Origin: Eubacteriales bacterium | Lineage (GTDB): Bacteria; Bacillota; Clostridia; Oscillospirales; CAG-272 | DNA: 12,854 bases | Reading direction: 5' to 3' | Assembly: GCA_028709565.1 (NCBI GenBank) | Contig: JAQVWU010000018.1 | Coordinates: 4,540-17,393 of the forward strand | Part shown: one piece after another, positions 6,782 to 12,854 of the stretch | Numbering within the stretch: position 1 is the stretch's first letter | How the letters are laid out: each line of letters opens with the position of its first letter | The notes under the pieces: model-generated | Seen by the model: only the letters and a program-made list of their open reading frames with translations | Databases searched by the model: none | Told to the model about the DNA's origin: nothing | Position numbers and translations under genes: made by a program

Positions 6782-8950
6782 TTGAGTTTACATACATTAT
6801 GGTATCGGCAGCCTGCCCGGATATGGGAAGAAGCTTTACCTCTCGGAAACGGTATAATCGGCGCTATGGTTTTTGGAGGTATTGACCGGGACCGGATTCA
6901 ATTAAACGAAGAAACACTGTGGTCGGGATATCAGACCGACAATGAAAATCCCCAATGCGCGGCTCAACTCGAAAATATGCGTCAGCTTATTTTTAATAAA
7001 AATTATAAAGAAGCGCAGAGTTTATGCAACCGTTATCTCGTCTGCGGCGGTAAAGGCAGCAAAGGTTCTGGGGAAACGGAACCTTACGGTTCATATCAAA
7101 CAGCCGGAGATTTATATATTGAACACAAAATTGAACATAAAGCGGAAGATAAATCTGATTATCGGCGTAGTCTTGATATTTTTACAGGTATTGCCGATAC
7201 TTTTTTTGGTGATTATAAAAGCACATATTTTGTATCATATGATTATAATGTGATTGTAATCAGGTTATCCGGTTACAACGAGATAAAAATACATTATGAG
7301 CGTAATAATACAGCTATTACATATGACTGCAACAGTATCACCGCTGCGGGCAGAATAAACAATAAATATCTGTCATATGCCATAAGCATAAAGACAATAC
7401 GTGATAAAGACGATTATATTATCTATATCACAGCCGCGACAGATTACAGTTCAAGCCGCAATCCGGAAATTGTGTGTAAAGAAACTATTGAAAGAGCCGA
7501 AAAAGCAGGTTATGAAACCATTCTTAAAGCTCATAATTTATATTTTAAACCAATAATGGACCGTGTTTCTTTCTCGCTTAATGATTCATCAGAAGAGCTT
7601 GCCGCGCTTCCGACAGATAAGCACATCCGAAAGGGAGCCGATAAATCCCTTGCGGAATTGTATTTTCAATACGGACGCTATCTCCTTCTGTCATCATCCC
7701 GGGGAGTTTTACCCGCAAATCTTCAGGGAATCTGGAATAAGGATTATATAGCGCCGTGGAGTGCTGATTATCATATAAATATTAACATTCAGATGAATTA
7801 CTGGCCTGCTGAAGTCACCGACTTGCCGGAAACACTGGAACCGTTTTTTGATTATATAGAAATGCTGGCACGGTCAGGAACGTTTACCGCGGAGAGAACA
7901 TATAACAAAAAGGGATGGGTAGCTCATACAATAACTAATCCCTGGGGATTTACGGCACCCGGTGAACATCCGTCATGGGGTGCGTTTATGTGCGCGGGTG
8001 CATGGTGCTGCCGTCATTTATGGGAACATTACCTGTATACCTGTGATAAAGAGTTTTTAAGCAAATATTATCCGGTTATTAGAGGCAGCGCGGAATTCTT
8101 TTTCGACTTTTTAGTCAGGGACCCGAATACAGGATATCTTGTAACCGCTCCGTCAAATTCACCGGAAAATTCCTTTATAGATCCGGAAACCGGAGAAGCA
8201 GTTGCAATGTGCGCATCTCCAACGATGGATAACATGATTTTATATGAACTTTTTACGATAACAGCTGAATGCGCCGCTATTCTCGGAATCGATTCTGAGA
8301 CAGCCGATAAGGCATTACAATATCGTGCCGAACTGCCTCCCCTGAAAATCGGAAAACATGGTCAGATAATGGAATGGTTGTATGACTTTGAGGAAGCGGA
8401 ACCGGGACATCGTCATATGTCGAACTTATACGGACTTCATCCCGCAGCTATAATCACAGAAAACAAATCTCCTGAATTTATGGAAGCCGCGCGCGTATCT
8501 ATAGCGCGAAGACTGGCAAACGGAGGAGGACATACAGGGTGGAGCCGTGCGTGGATTATAAATTTCTTTGCGAGGCTGCATGACAGTGATTCGGCTTTGG
8601 AAAATCTATATGCGCTGATTGATAAAAGCACACTGGATAATATGTTTGATAACCACCCTCCTTTTCAGATAGACGGCAATTTCGGCGGCTGCGCTGGTAT
8701 CGCTGAAATGCTAATTCAAAGCCATGACGGATTTATTGATATACTGCCCGCTCTGCCGGGTGATTGGGATAACGGCAGTTACACCGGTCTTGTCGCGCGG
8801 GGCGGTTTTATTGTTGATACAGAATGGAGAGAAGGCGATGTTATCTTCTGTAAGGTTATATCGAAATACGGCAATGATTTAAAGATTAAAATAAACAACA
8901 AAATATACGAGATGACTACAGAAAAAAACACCTCGTATATTATAACATAA
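6782..8950 (+). CDS. GH95 family glycoside hydrolase (alpha-L-fucosidase / alpha-L-galactosidase type), cytoplasmic
   Basis: The 722-residue protein starts in classic GH95 style (LWYRQPARIWEEALPLGNGI, then MVFGGIDRDRIQLNEETLWSG). By analogy with the Bifidobacterium AfcA enzyme, the inverting machinery is present: N333 and N335 in HININIQMNYW, a general acid E531 in QIMEWLYDFEEAEPGHRHMS, and D631 in QIDGNFGG. GH95 enzymes remove terminal alpha-1,2-fucose or alpha-L-galactose; which one cannot be settled here. It is somewhat short for the family (usually about 750-800), mainly in the N-terminal beta domain, which also carries an IEHK repeat. No signal peptide is seen, so imported oligosaccharides are the likely substrate. 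The start is TTG at 6782, supported by GGAGAG at 6770-6775 with a 6-base spacer. A Gfo/Idh/MocA oxidoreductase follows 26 bases downstream. Confidence 0.92.
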   Translation: MSLHTLWYRQPARIWEEALPLGNGIIGAMVFGGIDRDRIQLNEETLWSGYQTDNENPQCAAQLENMRQLIFNKNYKEAQSLCNRYLVCGGKGSKGSGETEPYGSYQTAGDLYIEHKIEHKAEDKSDYRRSLDIFTGIADTFFGDYKSTYFVSYDYNVIVIRLSGYNEIKIHYERNNTAITYDCNSITAAGRINNKYLSYAISIKTIRDKDDYIIYITAATDYSSSRNPEIVCKETIERAEKAGYETILKAHNLYFKPIMDRVSFSLNDSSEELAALPTDKHIRKGADKSLAELYFQYGRYLLLSSSRGVLPANLQGIWNKDYIAPWSADYHININIQMNYWPAEVTDLPETLEPFFDYIEMLARSGTFTAERTYNKKGWVAHTITNPWGFTAPGEHPSWGAFMCAGAWCCRHLWEHYLYTCDKEFLSKYYPVIRGSAEFFFDFLVRDPNTGYLVTAPSNSPENSFIDPETGEAVAMCASPTMDNMILYELFTITAECAAILGIDSETADKALQYRAELPPLKIGKHGQIMEWLYDFEEAEPGHRHMSNLYGLHPAAIITENKSPEFMEAARVSIARRLANGGGHTGWSRAWIINFFARLHDSDSALENLYALIDKSTLDNMFDNHPPFQIDGNFGGCAGIAEMLIQSHDGFIDILPALPGDWDNGSYTGLVARGGFIVDTEWREGDVIFCKVISKYGNDLKIKINNKIYEMTTEKNTSYIIT
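7118..7153. repeat. 12-bp tandem repeat in the GH95 gene (IEHK-IEHK-AEDK)
   Basis: ATTGAACACAAA at 7118 is followed directly by ATTGAACATAAA at 7130 (one mismatch) and a degenerate third unit GCGGAAGATAAA at 7142. They encode IEHK, IEHK and AEDK at residues 113-124, just after the conserved GDLYIE strand. It looks like a local in-frame duplication that enlarged a charged loop. Confidence 0.75.
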
Positions 8951-8976
8951 AAATTTAAATCAAAGGGGTGTTTAAT

Positions 8977-10050
8977 TTGAGAAAGGTAAAAGTCGGAATT
9001 GTCGGATGCGGAGGTATTGCAAACGGAAAACATATGCCATCATTAAAACTCATAGAAAATGTGGAAATGGTTGCTTTTTGTGATATAATTCCGGAACGCG
9101 CTAAGAAAGCTAAAAAGGATTACGGTACATCCGACGCCAAGGTTTATAAGGATTTTCATCGTATGCTGAAACTTGAAGAAGTTGAAGTTGTTCATGTTCT
9201 TACTCCGAATGCCGCGCATTCCAAGATTACTATTGCCGCTCTGCAGGCAGGTAAGCATGTAATGTGTGAAAAACCCATGGCTCATACAGCAAAAGATGCG
9301 CGCGCCATGGTCGAAGCGGCAAAAAAAAGCGGAAAAAAATTGACTGTGGGTTATCAGTCGCGCAGCACTCCGGTTTATCAATATGCTCATAATCTTGTTA
9401 AAAGCGGAGCATTGGGAGATGTCTATTATGTTAAAGCTCCGTCTATCCGGCGCCGCGGTGTTCCGACATGGGGGGTATTCCTCGATAAGGAGAAACAAGG
9501 CGGCGGACCGATGATTGATATCGGAACTCATTCGATTGACGCGGCGTTATATGTTATCGGAAATTATGAAGTAGAAAGTGTTACCGGTTCGACATTTAAC
9601 AAACTGGCTGAAAACGTTAAAGATAACGGTGACTGGGGTATGTGGAAACCCGGTGAATTTCAGGTTGAGGATTTTGCTGTTGGCTTTGTAAAGTTTAGAA
9701 ACGGATGTACAATGATTGTTGAAGCCAGCTGGCTGTTAAACATCGAACATGGCGGGGTACCGACGTTCTGCGGAACAAAAGGCGGCATTGAACTGCGCGG
9801 CGGAATACATATGAATGGCGAAAGAGAGGATAAGCTTTACACCGAAACACTGTCACCCGGATATGCTGACCGCGATTATTTTAAAGATATGGAATTAAGT
9901 CCCGAACAATATGAAGCCAGACAGTGGATACAGAGTATTGTCGATGATACGGAGCCGCTTGTAAAACCTGAGGAAGCGTGCGTGGTTTCTGAAATTATCG
10001 ACGCTATATATAAATCGGCACAAACAGGAAAAACCGTATATTTTAAATAA
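8977..10050 (+). CDS. Gfo/Idh/MocA family NAD(P)-dependent oxidoreductase
   Basis: From the TTG at 8977 the protein has 357 residues. An N-terminal Rossmann fold (VKVGIVGCGGIANGKHMPSL, residues 5-23) binds NAD(P). HVMCEKPMA (94-102) carries the conserved Lys K99. The C-terminal substrate domain has GGGPMIDIGTHSIDAALYV (175-193) with D181 and H185, the usual catalytic partners of the Lys. The family oxidises or reduces ring or open-chain sugars, inositols and related compounds; the substrate is not predictable. Start choice: an in-frame GTG at 8968 overlaps the AAAGGGG ribosome-binding site itself, whereas the TTG stands 8 bases beyond it and begins with the expected MRKVKVGIVG, so TTG is preferred. 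It follows the GH95 gene by 26 bases in one operon, which suggests it acts on the sugar released or on a derivative. Confidence 0.88.
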   Translation: MRKVKVGIVGCGGIANGKHMPSLKLIENVEMVAFCDIIPERAKKAKKDYGTSDAKVYKDFHRMLKLEEVEVVHVLTPNAAHSKITIAALQAGKHVMCEKPMAHTAKDARAMVEAAKKSGKKLTVGYQSRSTPVYQYAHNLVKSGALGDVYYVKAPSIRRRGVPTWGVFLDKEKQGGGPMIDIGTHSIDAALYVIGNYEVESVTGSTFNKLAENVKDNGDWGMWKPGEFQVEDFAVGFVKFRNGCTMIVEASWLLNIEHGGVPTFCGTKGGIELRGGIHMNGEREDKLYTETLSPGYADRDYFKDMELSPEQYEARQWIQSIVDDTEPLVKPEEACVVSEIIDAIYKSAQTGKTVYFK

Positions 10051-10067
10051 TATCATAATTTGGACAG

Positions 10068-10103
10068 AGAAGACAGCGGAATAAGTAACAGCCGCTGTCT
10101 TCT
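10068..10103. terminator. 12-bp perfect hairpin between convergent genes (possible two-way terminator)
   Basis: AGAAGACAGCGG (10068-10079) is exactly complementary to CCGCTGTCTTCT (10092-10103), with a 12-base loop. It lies between the ends of the oxidoreductase gene (plus) and nadE (minus), where a shared terminator is expected. No clear T-run follows on either strand, so termination efficiency is uncertain. Confidence 0.55.
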
Positions 10104-10158
10104 GATTATATACTGTATGGTCGCAAGCCGTTTTTAATACTTCCCTTCCCTGTCGTAT

Positions 10159-10899
10159 CTATTGCTTATATTCCGCATATGTTGCGGGCATTTTTCTTTT
10201 ATGAGCACTTTTATTATGGAAACTTTCAATTAATTCTATATCTTCTTTATTTGCGTTGCCGTCGAGAAGATAATCATCGATTTTCGCATATGAAATACCC
10301 ATTTCTTTTTCATCTGTCTGCCCTTCAAACAAACCTGCGGAAGGTGCTTTATTAATTATATTCTGAGGCGCGTCCAAAAACTCCAGAAATTCATAAACTT
10401 CGGTGACCGTTAAATCGGCAATAGGGTTAAAATCATATCCGCCGTCTCCCCATTTTGTAAAATACCCCATATAAATTTCACTGCGGTTGCCCGTACCGGC
10501 AACAATACGGTTTTCCGAAGCCGCAACGGCATATAATGTTAACATGCGCAGACGGGGTGCCATATTTGACAGCGCATTATTATTTAATTCGGTATGCCCG
10601 CCTATTATTTTTATGGCGTTTGTTTTTATATCACTTAGATCTATTGTCCGTGTTTCTATCCCGAATTGATTGGAAATAGCAAATCCGTCCGTCATATCCT
10701 CTTCAAAATTGCGTTTGGAGAGACAGGGCATAATAATACCGACCGTATTTTCACATGCCGCTTTACATAAGATGCCTACAAGCGCACAGTCCTTACCGCC
10801 GCTGTTGCCGAAAACAATACCTGCGGCACCGGATTTATTAATATAATCAGAGATAAATTGAACACGGGATTCAAATTCCGATTGGTAGTTTCTTAACAT
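10159..10899 (-). CDS. nadE: NAD(+) synthase, ammonia-dependent, short form
   Basis: NadE amidates nicotinic acid adenine dinucleotide to NAD in an ATP-to-AMP reaction in the cytoplasm. This 246-residue protein has only the PP-loop ATP pyrophosphatase domain, without the nitrilase-like glutaminase domain, so free ammonia should be the nitrogen source. Visible motifs are the PP-loop NSGGKDCAL (32-40), RLRMLTLY (116-123), GTGNRSE (135-141), the GD pair at 151-152, DFNPIADLTVTEVYEFL and KAPSAGLFEGQTDEKEMGISY. The loop reads SGGKDC where most NAD synthases have SGGxDS; I recall similar GNSGGKDS sequences in other clostridial NadE proteins. AGGAAA stands 8 bases before the ATG. The gene follows guaA by 43 bases on the same strand and is probably co-transcribed. 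Confidence 0.88.
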   Translation of the reverse strand: MLRNYQSEFESRVQFISDYINKSGAAGIVFGNSGGKDCALVGILCKAACENTVGIIMPCLSKRNFEEDMTDGFAISNQFGIETRTIDLSDIKTNAIKIIGGHTELNNNALSNMAPRLRMLTLYAVAASENRIVAGTGNRSEIYMGYFTKWGDGGYDFNPIADLTVTEVYEFLEFLDAPQNIINKAPSAGLFEGQTDEKEMGISYAKIDDYLLDGNANKEDIELIESFHNKSAHKRKMPATYAEYKQ

Positions 10900-10942
10900 T
10901 CTTCATTTCCTTTCGAATTTACGCAGCAGTTGCATATATTAA

Positions 10943-12466
10943 TTATTCGTACTCTATGGTTGCCGGGGGTTTGCCCGTAATATCATACAGAATACGGTTA
11001 ACTTTTTTCACTTCATTAATAATGCGTGCGGACACACGGTCAAGCGTACTGTATGGTAGCTTCATATATTCACAGGTCATAAAGTCTTTTGTTTTAACCG
11101 CGCGCAGGGCAACCGCATAATCATAAGTCCGATTGTCATCCGTAACACCTACAGATTTTATATTGGTTAATACGGCAAAATATTGATCCGGCTTCAACCG
11201 GGAACGTTTTATCTCTTCACGGAAAATTGCGTCAGCGCTGCGCAGGATTTCCAACTTTTCTTTTGATACTTCCCCGATGATTCTTATTGCCAAACCCGGT
11301 CCCGGAAAGGGTTGTCTTTGAACGAGACTGTCCGGTAAACCGAGTCTTTTACCTAAAATACGCACCTCATTCTTAAATAAACCTTTCAGCGGTTCGATTA
11401 TACCTTTGAAATCCATAATTTCAGGCAGACCGCCGACATTATGATGGCTTTTTACCTTTGCCTTATTTCCTGCGCCCGACTCGATAACATCGGGATATAT
11501 TGTCCCCTGAGCCAAATATTTAATATTATCTAAAACCCTGGCTTGTTCTTCAAATACAGAGATAAATTCACGTCCTATTATTTTTCTCTTTTGCTCAGGA
11601 TCGGTCACACCTTTTAATGCCTCAAGAAATCTTTTTTCCGCGTTGATACGTATGAATTTCAAACGGCGATCCGAAAATGCCGCCTCAATTTCATCGCCTT
11701 CATTTTTTCTCATTAAGCCGTGATCAACGAAAATACAAACAAGCCTGTCCGGTATAGCTTTTGACAGCAATGCTGCGCATACCGAGGAGTCTACACCTCC
11801 CGACAGTGCAAGTAAAACAGATTCATTTCCAACCTGTCTTGAAATTGCGGACATTTGTTCGTTTAAATAGTCGTCAACGGTATAATCACCTGCGGCTCCG
11901 CAGATATCAAAAACAAAACGGTTTAGCATCTTCATACCATTGGTTGTTTGTTTGACTTCCGGATGAAACTGTAGGCCGTATAGTTTTTTTTCGGTGTTTT
12001 CAATAGCTGCATTCGGACTTGAACCGGTATATGCTGTTGAGATGAAGCCGGCGGGTAATTTTGTTATACAGTCATTATCATTCATTAAAACTGATTGCGT
12101 TGTGTCCATTTTTGCAAAAAGTTGTGAAGAGGGGTCGATATTCATTTTAACGCATCCGGATTCCTTGATTTCGCAGGGTGCCACCAATCCTCCGAGAATA
12201 TAAGCCATCAATTGCGCTCCATAACAAATACCTAATATCGGTATGCCGATTTTAAATAATTCGGGATCACATCTAACGGCATCTTCGTCGTAAACACTTG
12301 AAAGACCGCCGGACAGTATTATTCCTTTTGGATTTATCTCGATTATTTCGGATATCGGTATATTACCGGGTTTGATAATCGTCAAAACATTCATTGATCT
12401 GATATTTAGTGCTAACAGTTCCTTATACTGTCCGCCGAAATCAAGTATTAATATATTTTGATGCAT
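10943..12466 (-). CDS. guaA: GMP synthase (glutamine-hydrolysing)
   Basis: GuaA converts XMP to GMP using glutamine and ATP, the last step of guanine nucleotide synthesis. The 507-residue protein is full length. An N-terminal class I glutaminase (about 1-190) has nucleophile C81 in GICYGAQ and partners H168 and E170 in QFHPEV. The ATP pyrophosphatase domain follows, with PP-loop ALSGGVDSS (220-228), FVDHGLMRKNE and QGTIYPDVIESG. The dimerisation/XMP domain includes QRQPFPGPGLAIR and ends KPPATIEYE. Two glutaminase motifs are off the usual pattern: LSGGLSSVY where LSGGPxSVY is normal, and VLMNDNDCI where family members carry a MSHxD sequence. GAGAGG lies about 10 bases before the ATG. It leads an operon with nadE behind a consensus promoter. 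Confidence 0.95.
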   Translation of the reverse strand: MHQNILILDFGGQYKELLALNIRSMNVLTIIKPGNIPISEIIEINPKGIILSGGLSSVYDEDAVRCDPELFKIGIPILGICYGAQLMAYILGGLVAPCEIKESGCVKMNIDPSSQLFAKMDTTQSVLMNDNDCITKLPAGFISTAYTGSSPNAAIENTEKKLYGLQFHPEVKQTTNGMKMLNRFVFDICGAAGDYTVDDYLNEQMSAISRQVGNESVLLALSGGVDSSVCAALLSKAIPDRLVCIFVDHGLMRKNEGDEIEAAFSDRRLKFIRINAEKRFLEALKGVTDPEQKRKIIGREFISVFEEQARVLDNIKYLAQGTIYPDVIESGAGNKAKVKSHHNVGGLPEIMDFKGIIEPLKGLFKNEVRILGKRLGLPDSLVQRQPFPGPGLAIRIIGEVSKEKLEILRSADAIFREEIKRSRLKPDQYFAVLTNIKSVGVTDDNRTYDYAVALRAVKTKDFMTCEYMKLPYSTLDRVSARIINEVKKVNRILYDITGKPPATIEYE

Positions 12467-12540
12467 TATAAATCTACCTCTCTGTTAATTGCTGTTTACC
12501 GGATTGTTACATCTGAAAAGAAGGTCCGGTTTACATATTT

Positions 12541-12569
12541 ATTATACGTTTTATTATCCCCGCTGTCAA
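12541..12569 (-). promoter_or_regulatory. Consensus sigma-A promoter of guaA-nadE
   Basis: On the minus strand TTGACA (12569-12564) and TATAAT (12546-12541) are 17 bases apart, a full consensus match. The start should be near 12534. The leader of about 68 bases can pair ACCGGA with TCCGGT across a 21-base loop, but no purine riboswitch core is recognisable. Confidence 0.85.
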
Positions 12570-12610
12570 TGGTTCGAAAAAAAATATCTGACTAGCGTTT
12601 ATTATATTAA

Positions 12611-12625
12611 TTAACATAATGTTAA
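12611..12625. promoter_or_regulatory. Candidate operator TTAACAT-A-ATGTTAA
   Basis: Two perfect 7-bp arms flank one central base in the divergent region between guaA and the right-hand oxidoreductase gene. It lies upstream of the only plausible -10 box for that gene (TATAAT at 12648-12653), which lacks a good -35 hexamer. A missing -35 plus an upstream palindrome would suit an activator-dependent promoter; this is inference. Confidence 0.35.
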
Positions 12626-12647
12626 TAACTATACCCGCCCTTTATTA

Positions 12648-12653
12648 TATAAT
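12648..12653 (+). promoter_or_regulatory. Possible -10 box for the right-hand oxidoreductase gene
   Basis: TATAAT is a perfect -10 hexamer 69 bases before the start codon. At 16-18 bases upstream there is nothing close to TTGACA, so this is a weak call. A second candidate, TATTAT at 12678, is no better supported. Confidence 0.3.
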
Positions 12654-12722
12654 GGGTTAAAAGTACTGATACCCTTGTATTATAAGTGTAACTATAGCTT
12701 TGTTTTAAAAAGGACGGTTATT

Positions 12723-12854
12723 ATGGCAAAAATAAAAATAGGTGTCTTTGGAGCTCATCGCGGTATGACAATGATTCATCAATTAATCGGTAATCCGTAT
12801 GCGGAACTTGTGGCAGTCTGTGATAAATATAAGCCTGTGCTCGACCAGTGCGCC
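12723..12854 (+). CDS. Gfo/Idh/MocA family oxidoreductase, N-terminal part (cut by window edge)
   Basis: Only 44 codons are present. They begin MAKIKIGVFGAHRGMTMIHQ and continue through LIGNPYAELVAVCDKYKPVL. The pattern is a beta strand, a glycine-containing turn, a helix, then a strand ending in VCD, which is a Rossmann nucleotide-binding start typical of this oxidoreductase family. The turn reads GAHRG where the GxGxxG/A motif would normally be, seen in some sugar-oxidoreductase subgroups. AAGGA stands 8 bases before the ATG. The gene diverges from guaA and is not in the operon of the other oxidoreductase. Its substrate is unknown. Confidence 0.75.
   Translation, partial: MAKIKIGVFGAHRGMTMIHQLIGNPYAELVAVCDKYKPVLDQCA

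Noticed and set aside
9043..9531. A 162-codon minus-strand open frame
   Set aside because: It is fully inside the Gfo/Idh/MocA gene on the opposite strand and matches no family I recognise.
10136..10147. An 11-base match (ATACTTCCCTT) shared with the region before the inverted repeat near 1643-1653
   Set aside because: Matches of this length are expected by chance among all pairs of positions in a window this size, and it does not extend further.
12467..12534. Purine riboswitch ahead of guaA
   Set aside because: The leader is about 68 bases and the three-way junction with conserved loops cannot be drawn; only a 6-bp pairing with a 21-base loop is visible.

Overview
The window looks like chromosome from a low-GC, Gram-positive anaerobe of the Clostridia (an Oscillospiraceae/Lachnospiraceae-like carbohydrate degrader, probably from a gut or rumen). 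The reasons are AT-rich intergenic DNA, Shine-Dalgarno sites of the GGAG/AAGGAG type, textbook sigma-A promoters (TTGACA, 17 bp, TATAAT), an ECF-type S component, and a mix of sugar-catabolic genes. This placement is inferred from style and protein resemblance; no database search was run.

Layout. (1) Positions 1-3627, minus strand: a consensus promoter drives a heparinase II/III-family protein followed by L-ribulokinase (araB, cut by the left edge). A perfect 18-bp inverted repeat sits between them. (2) Positions 3688-3839, minus strand: a self-contained tRNA-Val(GAC) unit with its own promoter, encoded CCA and a strong terminator. (3) Positions 3899-6631, minus strand: a three-gene membrane operon, in transcription order a membrane-anchored DUF4430 (transcobalamin-C-like) protein, an ECF transporter S component, and a polytopic GT-C-like glycosyltransferase. 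(4) Positions 6685-10050, plus strand: a promoter, a GH95-family alpha-L-fucosidase/galactosidase-like hydrolase and a Gfo/Idh/MocA oxidoreductase, both starting with TTG. (5) Positions 10159-12569, minus strand: guaA (GMP synthase) followed by nadE (ammonia-dependent NAD synthase) behind another consensus promoter. (6) Positions 12723-12854, plus strand: the first 44 codons of a second Gfo/Idh/MocA oxidoreductase, diverging from guaA.

How it fits together. The heparinase-like protein, ribulokinase, GH95 enzyme and two Gfo/Idh/MocA oxidoreductases suggest catabolism of plant or host glycans (uronate-, arabinose- and fucose/galactose-containing). None of the intact enzymes has a signal peptide, so the work probably happens on imported oligosaccharides in the cytoplasm. 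The DUF4430/ECF-S pair is the most interesting group: it looks like a candidate micronutrient (possibly corrinoid) uptake module. guaA-nadE is a housekeeping pair of PP-loop ATP pyrophosphatases. I see no phage, IS element, CRISPR array or defence system, and no clearly new multi-gene system beyond the DUF4430/ECF-S/GT-C operon.
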